Origin: Notospermus geniculatus
Taxonomy: Eukaryota; Nemertea; Pilidiophora; Heteronemertea; Lineidae
Length of the DNA stretch: 64,000 bases
Assembly (NCBI GenBank): GCA_002633025.1
Contig: NMRB01000996.1
Span: 177,794 to 241,793, forward strand
Direction of reading: 5' to 3'
Both the position numbers and the translations under genes were made by a program. Of this stretch, positions 36,535 to 48,093 are shown in pieces (position 1 is the stretch's first letter; each line of letters begins with the position of its first letter). Under the pieces are notes generated by a model that saw nothing but the letters and a program-made list of their open reading frames with translations, was not told the DNA's origin and searched no databases.

Positions 36535-37235
36535 ATGTCCTGAGACTAACTTTATTTATTCCTACAAGTATATTGCACATATCACCTGTATGCATTTAAA
36601 AGAGCACTAGTCTTCTCATTTGTATGACACATCAAATTCTTTGTAGTCATCATAATTTGCTGTGGTTTCTGTATTGACACCACAGGCAATCGTGATAACG
36701 AGATTAAGGAACTGATAACTCTCCATTCTGACTCTAACCACAGTCATTGTAACTGAGGACAGGTGTTCTCCTGGCTGAGGTGTCCGCTAAGAGAGGGTCC
36801 AGTGGAGTTGTAACTTCTGATCTAGTAACTGCTGAAAGAATCCATTGTTAATTCATTGTGTATTATTCCTCCACAAAATCACGTTTTTTAACACTGCCAT
36901 TTGATGTAATGTGCTAGTTGGTATTCTATCATGTTAGTCTAGTGGTATAGCCTAAGTGTAGATGAATGTTGTATGAGTTGAGTTTATGTGCATTGTTAAC
37001 TAGTATGTCAGTTTTCTCCACCAGAATAATGAATAAATGGTAAATGTACTCGTAACCAGCCTTTGTTCAATCCGATTAATGATATTGGACGGTTTCACGA
37101 CTGCATGCATAGTTTTGTGGTGCAGTGAAACTGTTCGGGGGAGGGCGGAGGGGGATCGAAGCATTTTCCAGGGAGGCCAAAAAATTACGTCCATTTTCTT
37201 TCCAAATGTGACGGTACATGTAAATGCAGAGCCAT
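36535..37235. other. Unique spacer between two fold-back elements (unit 1)
   Basis: No coding sequence is recognised. It is repeated in unit 2 at 47922-48856, where a 248-bp TTAA-flanked element interrupts it. It contains an aataaatg near 37030 but no exon that I can define. Confidence 0.5.
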
Positions 37236-37862
37236 ACGGTGGCCCATAAGGGACATTTATATATTTTTCATTTTATATTTTTATTTTTTTTCGTACTTTT
37301 CTCTGGCAGGGTTTCCGCCAGAGGGGAGAATGGGGAGAATTCCATCCCCAAGAAAATTATTTGGGGATAAATCCATCCCCAAATTTTTCAGAAAGGAAGG
37401 AATGAATTTTTTTCTTTAAATCTTGTCTTTTTTCTTTTCAAAACATCATATTATTATACCATCATGTTATCTTGCAGTCCATGTACAATGTTGTGTGAAA
37501 AAAATCCAAATAGGCCTAAAAAATCCAAAAATGTTTTTTTGAAAATTTTTTTGAAATTTTTGGGAATTTTTTTTTGTCCATCCCCAAATTTTTTTTTCTG
37601 GCGGAAACCCTGTGACTGGGGAAATAATGTTTATTTCCGCGGAGAAAACTTTATAAATAAAGTTTTCTCCGCGGAAATAGTTTTCTCCGCGGAAATAACT
37701 TTATTCCGTGGAATAAACTTTTCTCCACATGGAGAAAACTTTTCTCCGCGGAATTAAACTTTTCTCCGTGGAATTAGACCCCAGAGTTTTCCACCTGGAG
37801 AAAAGTTTATTTCCACGGAGGAAAGTTTCTCCACGTGGAGAAATGTTTATTTTGCGGAAATG
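37236..37862. repeat. ccgcgg fold-back element, copy 2, with nested insertion
   Basis: It begins acggtggcccataagggaca, then the AT block. It is interrupted at about 37309-37612 by a second element whose ends are cagggtttccgccaga and tctggcggaaaccctg. The ccgcgg units resume to about 37862. The right terminal repeat is absent, so it is truncated. Confidence 0.8.
37309..37612. mobile_element. Nested MITE with cagggtttccgccaga ends
   Basis: Perfect 16-bp terminal inverted repeats, cagggtttccgccaga and tctggcggaaaccctg, flank AT-rich DNA containing ccatccccaa in both orientations. CAGGG ends are typical of hAT-derived MITEs. A relative lies at 43756-43902. Confidence 0.75.
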
Positions 37863-40554
37863 TTTCATGAATGTTAAAATCTTCTGACACTTTTGTGGAG
37901 TATTTCAACATGTCGCCACATCAAGTGTTGTCGAACTGATCATAGCAGCGATTAATTTCGACTTTTGTCACCCAGTGTATAGAGGCGTTTAGACATGTGG
38001 GTGGGTGGGGGACAAAACATACTTTACTTGGCCAACGATCTTACTTTTGCCTCCAGAGATTATACTGATGATACGGCAGGGAATGGCGAGTGAGAGAGTT
38101 AGAGGCTTGGAATCGTGTCAGTTGCGACTTGCTCCTACTTTGGCTAGATCGGGTCACAAATATGAACACACGACACCTGTATGACCTGGCTGACTTTAAT
38201 TGGCACCATAACTTACAGTGGAAAATTATATCTTAACAAAAGAACATGCAATAACCTTCAAACAAGAACAACTCGGTAGGCCACTACCTCGGTAGGCCTG
38301 ATATATGAAAGACGGGTTGTACAGCATTGTAAGTTCTGTCTTCATTCATTTGTGTGGTTTATTCATAGGACGCCGTGCGTCACCAAGACGGACGCTGACC
38401 TCCCTCGCTACGGCCGCATCCAGAGATTTAAGAATATCCCAGAGGTGACAATTAAGGAAGAGGAGACCAATACTGGTGACAACAATCTTCCTCCTGTATG
38501 TTTTGATTGTGTGATCTTTTCAATCTGTGTGCTTTGTTGGCAAAATTTGTTGAGTTCATTTCAGGGTGTCCCCATTCTGAATATTTCTGAGGAGGTCGTT
38601 CCAAAGTGCTACTGCAGCACTCTGGAAGTATGCGCACCGAATTCAGTCCTTGAACAAGGGACCCCTAGTGAGACATCGTCTCTTTTCAGGCGACTCCAGA
38701 CCCGACCCAAGGTGTGCCCATGTCTGAGATGGAGGTGGGGGAAGAACAAGTGGACAATAATGAGGCTGAAATCATGGATGTGGCACAGCGGCTGGAGTCA
38801 CAACCTGTAGTAGAACTGAAATGTGTAGTAAGTAGGAATTCTTATGAAAATATCAAAGATTGTGGATAGATCAGTGATGGTGTCAATTCCCCCAAGATGC
38901 CAGAGCCCCCTAACCCTAGCAGGCTGCCCAGATGGCTGTGGTCTAGGATTGCCCAGGTCAATGAGCATAAGGTAATTTCTTATTGAAAGAGTGGTTGATT
39001 GATTATATTTTGACAGGCATGTGGAGAGGAGATGCCCAGCCATGTAAAGTTAAAGGAACATCTCCAGTCCCACATCTCTCAGGTCCCAGTACCATGTGAA
39101 CACTGTGGGTTCGTAGCGGAGTCAGAGGGCCAGCTGGAGGATCACGTCAAATCTCAACACAATGCTGGTCTAGAGGTAAATTTTGATTTACTTGATTGAC
39201 TTCATAATCATCAAAATGGTGCTTCAGGTGTGAATTCAGTTGTCTTTTATTCCCCATTCAAGTTTGACATCCAGTCATGCTTCAGGAACATCGTGATGCA
39301 ACGTTTTTGCACTTTAGATCAGTTTCCCTTGATGTGTTGAGTAGATCCACTCGCAGTGTCGCCCTGTCGGGATAAAAAGTGAACTGGGTACTTCATTTTA
39401 TCTGTACAGGTATTTACATTGCAGAAACCAGTTTCTGATGAGGTCGTGTCTCTGCATGTACAAGAGAAAGCTGGTCTTGATCAAGGTGCATCAGTTGAAG
39501 AGGCTGCAGAAAGGACTGATTCTAGTTCAGTTGCACCTGAAGCTGAGGATCATGCCGGTGGTGATGTGACAATTGATGCTGGGGTTTCAGGGGATAGGGT
39601 CATTACTTTACAGCAGTTTCTCTCTGAGGATGGAGGTTATAACATTGAAGGTGTTCAGTTAGTCACCCAGATCGGTGGAGATGACGGTGGAGTGTCGGAA
39701 GCTGATGTACGAGATATCGTTGCCCAAGCTGGATTAACGGGTGGGAGCGTTATTCGGATTATAGCGCCAGAGGGTAGGCCTGAATGCGAGGGGGTGGTGT
39801 TGAGTGGGCAAGGACCTGATGCAGGAGGCAATGACATTCAGTTGATTATTCAGGGTTACCCTCCAGCTGAGGGTCTGAATGAAACCAGGGAACCTGAGAT
39901 GATAGGAGTGCAGAGGAAGGGGCAAACTGCTGATGGTGTTGGCCTGCAGAATGAAGGACAACCAAGTTCACTGCTGCCATCTGGTGGGGAAGTGTTACCA
40001 GCTCAAGAGGCTGATGAGGCAATGCAAGTTGACACTCAGCCCCAGGAACACGCGGTGGGTCAAGGCCAAGAGGAAGAGAATGTGAGAAGGAAACTGAAGG
40101 AGTAAGTACACTTATTTCATTCCTTACACACACAGAGTCATGCAAGAGTTAACTAAGGGAAAGAGTTAAGTTATACCCCATTCTTGTTTCAGGATAGCAA
40201 CCCTTGCCATGGAACAGATGATCAAACTTGGCTACAAAACGTCACTGACAGGCATTGAAGATAAAGATCTCATCAGGAAATACAGGTTTATGAAGAAATG
40301 TCCTTTCTGTGCGAGGACGTTCCGAAGCAGTAGTTACCTTCGATTGCACATGAGGACCCATACAGGTAAATGAACTGGTATAGACGTTCTCGAATTTGCA
40401 GATCTGAACCACAACCTCGATCTGAAATCGGGTCACGTGACGCAATCCATGATTCAGCTATGGTCAACTCTGATGCAACGTCTTCGAAGTCACTGTCGTG
40501 GGGTTGTCTGCATCACGTCATTCAGTTTCAGACCGAGGTTATGGTTGGGATTTC

Positions 40555-41326
40555 GGCAGAAGTGCACAGATCTTTGTCATTTATGTCAATTAGAGAACGG
40601 TCTATCACTGCATCAGCACCAAGATGATGATTGGTACTGTTAGTGCAGAGAGCTCTTGTATCCCTAGTGTCACACCAACACAGGAGGAAAGAGGAACCCC
40701 TGGTTAAAACTAGTGCTGCTGAAGAAAGTTGCCCTCATTTCGGTTTAGGCAGAAGTGCACAGATCTTTGTCATTTATGTCAATTAGAGAACGGTCTATCA
40801 CTGCATCAGCACCAAGATGATGATTGGTACTGTTAGTGCAGAGAGCTCTTGTATCCCTAGTGTCACACCAACACAGGAGGAAAGAGGAACCCCTGGTTAA
40901 AACTAGTGCTGCTGAAGAAAGTTGCCCTCATTTCGGTTTAGGCAGAAGTGCACAGATCTTTGTCATTTATGTCAATTAGAGAACGGTCTATCACTGCATC
41001 AGCACCAAGATGATGATTGGTACTGTTAGTGCAGAGAGCTCTTGTATCCCTAGTGTCACACCAACACAGGAGGAAAGAGGAACCCCTGGTTAAAACTAGT
41101 GCTGCTGAAGAAAGTTGCCCTCATTTCGGTTTAGGCAGAAGTGCACAGATCTTTGTCATTTATGTCAATTAGAGAACGGTCTATCACTGCATCAGCACCA
41201 AGATGATGATTGGTACTGTTAGTGCAGAGAGCTCTTGTATCCCTAGTGTCACACCAACACAGGAGGAAAGAGGAACCCCTGGTTAAAACTAGTGCTGCTG
41301 AAGAAAGTTGCCCTCATTTCGGTTTC
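40555..41326 (+). repeat. 193-bp tandem repeat, four units
   Basis: Units start ggcagaagtgcacagatctt at 40555, 40748, 40941 and 41134, exactly 193 bases apart and nearly identical. They lie in an E4F1-copy intron. Unit 1 of the duplication has one equivalent (30375-30569). Confidence 0.92.
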
Positions 41327-42017
41327 TTACAATATCGTTACAGGTGTACGCCCCCACAAGTGTGCGCACTGCCTGAAAGCCTTCACGACCCGAGACGCCC
41401 TCAATAAACACCTGTTCTGCCACACAGATGACAGACAGTATAAGTGTGGCGAGTGTGGCAAGATGTTTAAGAGGATATCACATGTTCGGGAGCATATCAA
41501 GATCCATACGAATGAGAGACCGTTTGTCTGTCAGGTGTGTGGGAAAGGCTTTAAAACTCATGTAAGTACATGACTGCCTGACTGGACATGGCGTGAAAAA
41601 ACAGACATGGGCGAAAAATTTGGGAGCCACGAGACGTGTTCGTTATAACCGGGAGTTCGTTAAAACGGGGTACGTTATAACGAGGTTGCACTGTATTTCG
41701 AATCTTATAATATACCTTCTCTATATGTACAAGGTTTGCCGATATCCCCATTTATTTTGTAAATGTCTGTTCTATATCCAGAATGCCTGCAAGGTCCACA
41801 CTCGTACCCACACCATGAACATGCCCTGGCAGTGCCGCATGTGCAGTAAAAGTTTCCGTGAAAAAGGTTCCCTTGAGCGCCACGTACGAACCCACACGAA
41901 GGAAAAACCCTTTACATGTCGTCACTGTGGACGGAAATTTGCTGAGCATGGGACATTGAACAGACATCTCAAGGCTAAAGGTAAGCCATGCCTGGTCTAA
42001 AGATTGACATGGGGCGT

Positions 42018-42300
42018 TTCTTTTCTTTGGCATTGTTGACTTCACTAAGCACCTGTCAATCATCTCCTTAATCGGGCCTTGTTGACTTCATAAAACACCT
42101 GTCAATCATCTTCTTAATTGGGCCTTGTTAACTTCATCAAGCACCTGTCAATCATCTTAATTGGGCCTTGTTGACTTCATAAAGCACCTGTCAATCGTCT
42201 TCTTAATTGGGCCTTGTTGACTTCATAAAGCACCTGTCAATCGTCTTCTTAATTGGGCCTTGTTGACTTCATAAAGCACCTGTCAATCATTTACTTTCTT
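42018..42300 (+). repeat. 46-bp minisatellite, about six units
   Basis: The repeated text gggccttgttgacttcataa plus agcacctgtcaatc and a short aattg spacer runs up to the acceptor of exon 42341. There are fewer and more diverged units in the homologous intron at 31275-31455. Confidence 0.85.
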
Positions 42301-42589
42301 GGGCCTTGTTGTAGCATTGAATGTTTGTTCATCATTTCAGTTCCTTGTCGACGGAGCTTGTACGTCCAGAGGCAGGAAAACACCATCAAAGAGGAGGCAA
42401 ATGATTTCCCGACGGTGCTGGCCGAGTTCTCATCAGTGGTGGCTGACACACAACAATATATTGTCCCTACATCGGAGGCACAACTTGAACAGGTACGCCA
42501 AGTGTGTCTCACTTCAGATCGGTTCCCATTCCTGTTCTGTAGGAGAAACAATCGCAGGTTTGCTGTGTAGATGAAAACCTAAAGATGTT

Positions 42590-42875
42590 TCTCCATGTGA
42601 GTCTTCTCATGCGATTTGCTCTCTATGGGTAACTAGGCTGTAGGGATCTCCATGTGAGTCTTCTCATGTGATTGGCTCTCTATGGGTAACTAGGCTGTAG
42701 GGATCTATCCATGTGAGTCTTCTCATGCGATTGGCTCTCTATGGGCAACTAGGCTGTAGGGATCTCCATGTGAGTCTTCTCATGCGATTGGCTCTCTATG
42801 GGCAACTAGGCTGTAGGGATCTCCATGTGAGTCTTCTCATGCGATTGGCTCTCTATGGGCAACTAGGTTGTAGGG
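42590..42875 (+). repeat. 57-bp tandem repeat derived from half a MITE, five units
   Basis: Five units of about 57 bp contain ctccatgtgagtcttctcat then gcgattggctctctatggg. The unit is the left arm of the ttggctct MITE family; one right arm (cccattgagagccaa) remains at about 42927-42943. Unit 1 has a single left arm at about 31750. Confidence 0.85.
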
Positions 42876-43654
42876 AACTATGTCAGTCTTGGTGTCACTG
42901 GTCATGGAAACCAACAATGGTAAATTGCCCATTGAGAGCCAACATGCATGAGAAAACTCTCATGTGGGGTTACTTGCACACTCGGTGGCAGTTTTGGCTG
43001 ACAACCTGTGTCTTCTCATCTACATGATTAATCCACAAGATCAAATTCAACTCTCTTATGCACTAAGGGCAGAGGATCTCAAACATCTTTTAACTCTAAA
43101 TTCGTCATCTTTTCTAGGAGGCGACCGAGGTGGTCATCATGGGCACAGAAGAACTACAATCTGCCGAAGGGAGCAGCGTCATCGAAATCATCGCTGATGA
43201 AAACAACCAGATAATGAACGATGACGGCACCATGGCTTATGTGATTCTGAACCAAACTGACAATAAAATAACCGTCTTGAATAGCAAGACGGGAGAAACT
43301 CTAGAACTTGTCCAACGCAACGAGGATGATATTAATAAGGTGATTCAGGTTCCGTCCTCACTGGAAGACGGTAGTCAATACTTCACCATTGCGACAGACC
43401 AAACTTTGGCGACGTTTAACGGTGAAGTGATTGCGTCTGGTGGCATCACAGAGGATCAGATAAACGAGGCGATAGCTATCGTTGCTGAACAGCCAATCAC
43501 AATTGAATCATCGGCTCTTGATATCCAGGGGGCAATTGAGCAAGTTGGTGAAATTGAGGCAGTTGCTATGGTACCAAACAGTAGTGAGCCAGATTCCATA
43601 AATACCGGTATTGTTAATCTCGACCAAGTGGCTTTCACCTCCACTACCAGTTGA

Positions 43655-44930
43655 GGAGTATTTAGTGATAAGTCGTCTGAAGTTTGAGTTTCTGGATGCA
43701 GATCAATGAAATACTGTGAAAAGAAAATATCTCGAACACTCAAAATCCGGACAGTCAGTGCTTCCGCCAGAGGGTACTATTAAAGAGTATGATGGTAGTA
43801 CCTTCAAAGGAACAGAAAAGGGCCACTTTCTTTAATTTCATGGAGTTTTTGTTGATTTTGAAGAAATTCGTACCCTCAAAAACGTTTCTGGCAGAAACCC
43901 TGACAGTTTCTAAGTAGACTTGGCTAAAGTATGGTCACATTGCCTGTGTAATAGATACATGTCACAAAATGAGTGTAAACATTTGTAACCTTTGTTAATT
44001 TATCTCAAATATATACTGTCTTGTCCTTTTCACGAACTCTGTGTCAGTCTGCAGTATTTCTTTTAATTGTGCGGTAGCCAATAGTACATGTAATACACCG
44101 TTTTATTTTATGGAACCTAAAAGAGAGTGGGTCTGCCCCCCCCCCCCNCTCTCTTATTGAATCCCCCAGGACATTGCCCCATCTTACTATCTTACTTACT
44201 AAAGCTGGAATCCAGCTTTGAAAAAAAACAAAGAATAGTTAACGACCGTACTTGTACCTTTAGAACATGAATAGTTCCGTCCATGGAGAGACTAGGCCTG
44301 CCGCCGTACCGGTGAATCGCTTCCCCGGGATCGCTTCTTGTTGAAATTAGTGGTATCGTTCAAGTGACAGTTAAAAAAATGTGGGTGTGTTACTGCGCGT
44401 TGGGGCGGCGGAGGAGGGGGGCGGGGGTATTTCGTCAAAATTTGGTAGGCCCATGCTTTATATTCATGCGTCGTGTGTCTTGTCCTGGCTAGAGGACAAA
44501 CACCAGTCTAGCAGATGATGGATGTATGCGGCTTATGTGGAATTGAACCAACCCGGTTTATCAGTCGCGACAAAACAAAATGGTGGACGGACCTATAAAT
44601 TTTTGCAAAATGCCATGAAAAGTCGTGAATATCTGCTGAATACTTAACAACTGTTTCACCGAGGACTTGAATCCCTTCATGAAGTGTTTTTGTGTGAAGG
44701 TATTGAAGCTCTTATTGCCAGCTTCCGAAGCTTGGTTAGACGGCAAAACTAGGCCGCCCGAAGTGTCGATGATTCACAGATAAAAATGACCAGTTAGCCT
44801 CCCTAGGCCTAGTTGACTGCGACACGCAGTAGGGTAGGCCCTCTACCCTAGACCTACGAGCTAGGCCTATAGGGCTAGGCCTAGCTACTAAGCTAGCCTC
44901 CTAGCCCAGTTCTCATCTCTGAGGACCTGC
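43655..44930. other. Spacer between the E4F1 copy and SRPBCC copy 2
   Basis: It contains a MITE (43756-43902), a C-run with one unresolved base (N at 44148) and aggcctag-rich DNA. No gene is recognised. It aligns with 32963-34130 of unit 1, much of which is a gap. Confidence 0.5.
43756..43902. mobile_element. MITE with cagtgcttccgccagagggt ends
   Basis: Left end cagtgcttccgccagagggtac and right end gtaccctcaaaaacgtttctggcagaaaccctg form imperfect inverted repeats, related to the nested element at 37309-37612. Confidence 0.65.
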
Positions 44931-45010
44931 ATGTCCCAGGCTCCCCAGCTCCCAGACCCAGGACTAGAACGGACCCTATGCCGCGCCCCCTCTCTGACAG
45001 TCAGTGTGAG

Positions 45011-45660
45011 CACGGGCCCTTGGAGAGCTGTCAGAGGAGAATGTCAAGCACAGAGGAGGAAAAACACACAGAAGTACTGTACACACATCATCGTATGTAC
45101 ACTACAGTACTTCTGTGTGTTTTTCCTCCTCCGGTCCTACTAAACAGCGTCAGCAACATATTTTAGCGTCAACAAGCGTCAGCAACATTAAAGTTGGCGT
45201 CAGCAAGGTTTTATAACATCCTCAGGGCACCCTATGTCTCAGAATATTGTTGCAATGGTGTAAACCTGCACTGCTTTGAAGACAATTAATGAAATTGAGG
45301 ATTATTTTGGCTTTTTCGGGTCAAATTTAATTGCCGACGAAACCTTACTTCAGACTAGTTCTAGTTCCCTCAGTTGCCGCTGCAGTCCCGAATGGCGCCA
45401 CTGTTTCGCTCAGAAATATTTTGAAGAAATGGTTTAAATTTCTTTTCTAAATCATTATTTTACTGCTGGATGATCGCTTAAACTTTAGTCTAGGCCTATT
45501 TCAGTGTCCAAAAAGCCTTCCTGAACATATAAAACCTTGCTGACGCCAACTTAAGTTGCTGACGCTTGCTGACGCTAAAATTTGTTGCTGACGCTATTTA
45601 GTAGGACCCTCCTCCTCTGTGCTTGACATTCTCCTCTAACAGCTCTCCAAGGGCCCGTGG
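45011..45660. mobile_element. Nested fold-back insertion, unit 2 only
   Basis: There are three inverted layers. Outer arms of about 50 bp (cacgggcccttggagagctg at 45011; inverse ending 45660) are flanked by tgtgag on both sides as a target duplication. A hairpin lies at about 45055-45131 (ggaggaaaaacacacagaag and inverse). An inner element at about 45134-45608 has tcctactaaacagcgtcagc ends and several gttgctgacgc/gcgtcagcaac words. Unit 1 has no insertion at the equivalent position (near 34175). Confidence 0.8.
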
Positions 45661-45738
45661 TGTGAGCTGCTGAGGGGGCGGGGAGGGCTGTTCATAATCC
45701 GGGTTTTATTTTTTCAGCCTTGAAGAACAACTGTCGTC

Positions 45739-46726
45739 ATGTTTTGGAAAGTGTTCATCGCTGGTGTTGTCATCATCATTGCCATCCTGCTCCAGCTCCA
45801 GGTTGATCAGCCTTGTGTCCTCGCTCATGAAGAGGTCGTCTTGAGTGGGACTAGAAATGAAGCTTTTGATTTCTTGACGGATATTGAACAATATTCCAGA
45901 GTAGGTACTCCTTCGAAAATTCTTTTCTCAGATCACAAGCTAGAGAACTTCTGAAATTTTCTATTGAAATTCTGCACAAGAGTGAAGGCAGCCAGCATAG
46001 GCCTAGTCTATCATCTTGTTACCATACCTATTCTCTTTTGTCTTGTACCTGTTTCAGTGGCATCCTGGCCTTGGGACTATTGAGGCTGCTGATTCTAAGA
46101 AACAACTTCATATTGGCAAAGTATTTATTGAATATGGACGTTATCCTGTATTTGGTAAGCCTTCTGTTGCACATTAATTACAATCCACAGAATTGATGAG
46201 AACTTCAATATGAAGCTTGGAGGAAAAAGTATGATTCCTCCAGGCCTAGAGTTAAACCAACCGAGCTCCACACACGCCTTTACCTTGACCTCTGGGGTCC
46301 TCTCCTCCTGGGTTAAATCAGATCTTTTGGTAATATCTGGTAATTTGAATGCTGTTTTCTTTGCAGGTGATGTAAAATACACCCTTGTGGTGACCAACTA
46401 CAGTCCATCAACATTCCTGAGTTTCTCCTCCGATTCCATCCTTTTACCTGTTTATGAGATCACTCTTAAGGATGAAGGTGCTAACTTGACCAGGGTTTTT
46501 ATCAAAGTAGTTGCCAGGAGATACAGTTACCTGTTCAATGTAAGTGTCAACTCACAAACACAACCTTTGAAAACGACGATGTTTTCAATGAGTGAAGAAT
46601 GTGGCAATACTAATCTCCTTATTTTCTCCCTTCCAGTACGTCATGTCTCCATTCCTACAGTTTGCCTACAAACAGCAGCTGCTACAATCCTTGTTCAATC
46701 TCAGGATGCTTTTTCGAAAAGCATGA
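45739..46726 (+). CDS. Small membrane-anchored SRPBCC/START-like protein (copy 2)
   Basis: Four exons: 45739-45900, 46058-46154, 46367-46539 and 46637-46726, identical in length and phase to copy 1. They encode the same 173-residue product as far as I can compare (N-terminal membrane helix, SRPBCC-like core, basic C-terminal helix). Base changes between copies within exons are silent (for example aca to acg, gcc to gct, tta to ttg). Introns differ more, including replaced segments in the second intron. Conservation at the protein level suggests both copies are under selection or the duplication is recent. Same orientation and spacing from the E4F1 copy as in unit 1. Confidence 0.78.
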
Positions 46727-47387
46727 TATCAACGACACATGGGCAGAAATCATCATCCTCACACAAAGGCAATAATTCTTACTTTCCCCTCCTACATGTC
46801 ATAGTACCAGACTGAGCTGTATTACAAGCGCATGTAACTTATAATCTAGTCATAAACTTACCGGTACCCTTTAGTTTTTCACTTTGCAAGGACATTCTTT
46901 GCTTCAAGATCATCTCCTGTGCCGAGTCAAGTGATCACAGGTATAATATTTATGGCAGAGGTGTACGTTTAGATACAAGTGTAATCTCATTGGAGTTTCA
47001 AACACATTGTACTTATCTTCTTAGCTACAGGTACTCACTGCATTACATTCCATCTGATCTCTTTGCTTGGCTTCCACTGTACATGTACTCCCTGCATTGT
47101 AGATGCCTTGTTTAAGAGCAGGAGACAAAGATCATTGGCTGAAACAAGCCTGGCCATTAATACCACTAGCATGGTACCCGTGGCGAGCACATTCACAGGA
47201 TGCATGTGGCCAGAGGATGGCATTTTGCTGGACGTCTCTGTGTGGGAGGAAAATGTTTAGTGGGGGCCAGCTCCTCGGACAATAATCTATTCTAGGCCTA
47301 TGGGAAGCAGATGGCAGCAGTTTTATGTGTTGAAGTTCATATTTTCTGATCACCCTGCCTGGTTGAAGACAATGCATTGTAAGCTTA

Positions 47388-47461
47388 CCTGGTTCCGTCG
47401 GCCACCGTGTAGATGGTGTTGCGTACGCAGCGCCATCTACACGGTGGCCAACGAAACCAGG
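47388..47461. repeat. Short hairpin element (cctggtt...aaccagg)
   Basis: Arms of about 29 bases (cctggttccgtcggccaccg then tgtagatgg; inverse at 47433-47461 with one mismatch) around a 16-base loop. It is found after the SRPBCC gene in unit 2. Confidence 0.7.
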
Positions 47462-47659
47462 CTAGTGGGCATTGCAAATCATTGGAAGTTTCTTCCTGCA
47501 TTTTATTCGCTTAAGAGTAAAAAAATGTGATGCCACCCGCTTAAGGGCCACCCCCATGTCATTTTCAACACTTCCTGTGAAAATGGTGCCATTTCGATCA
47601 GACACCACGGAGGAGTTCGTGTTCGAAGTTAAAGCGCCACCGTCAATTATAATATAGAT

Positions 47660-47767
47660 NNNNNNNNNNNNNNNNNNNNNNNNNNNNNNNNNNNNNNNNN
47701 NNNNNNNNNNNNNNNNNNNNNNNNNNNNNNNNNNNNNNNNNNNNNNNNNNNNNNNNNNNNNNNNNNN
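47660..47767. other. Assembly gap, 108 N
   Basis: A run of N immediately before the ccgcgg repeat array of unit 2. The gap probably reflects collapse of the palindromic array during assembly. Confidence 0.99.
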
Positions 47768-47921
47768 ATTATTTCCGTGGAGAAAACATTATTTCCGCGG
47801 AGAAAACATTATTTCCGCGGAGAAAACATTATTTCCGCGGGGAAAAGTTTATTCCGCGGAGAAAAGTAGAAAAAAAATAAAAATATAAAATAAAAACTAA
47901 ATGTCCCTTATGGGCCACCGT
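47768..47921. repeat. ccgcgg fold-back element, copy 3 (right end only)
   Basis: Begins inside the gap. Four units of attatttccgcggagaaaac type, then the AT block and the complete right terminal repeat tgtcccttatgggccaccgt. It corresponds to the element at 35854-36534. Confidence 0.85.
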
Positions 47922-48093
47922 ACTCTGTCCTGAGACTAACTTTATTTATTCCTACAAGTATATTGCACATATCACCTGTATGCATTTAAAAGAGCACTAG
48001 TCTTCTCACATGTAGTATGACACATCAAATTCTTTGTAGTCATCATAATTTGCTGTGGTTTCTGTATTGACACAATCGTGATAACGAGATTAA

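Larger units (their letters stand above)
27831..38254 (+). repeat. Segmental tandem duplication, unit 1
   Basis: The unit begins ccttcaaacaagaacaactc inside an E4F1 intron (between the exons ending 27602 and starting 27945). It ends ...aaagaacatgcaataa at 38254. It contains the 3' nine exons of E4F1, the SRPBCC-like gene, two ccgcgg fold-back elements and flanking unique DNA. Unit 2 (38255-50040) repeats it head to tail. Confidence 0.9.
38369..43654 (+). pseudogene. 5'-truncated E4F1 copy: nine 3' exons
   Basis: Exons at 38369-38495, 38690-38827, 39017-39175, 39425-40101, 40193-40365, 41344-41561, 41782-41980, 42341-42492 and 43118-43654 match those of the full gene, with the same phases, splice sites and stop. 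The frame is open throughout (about 793 residues). Missing are the start, the E4F1 signature finger, the AT-hook and the first finger cluster. Differences are few and mostly conservative (Asp to Asn, Asp to Gly, Gln to Glu in the last exon; a short deletion in the acidic exon). It has no obvious start of its own. It could be a relic, or be spliced from the upstream E4F1 exon ending at 27602, because phase 2 is conserved. Confidence 0.8.
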
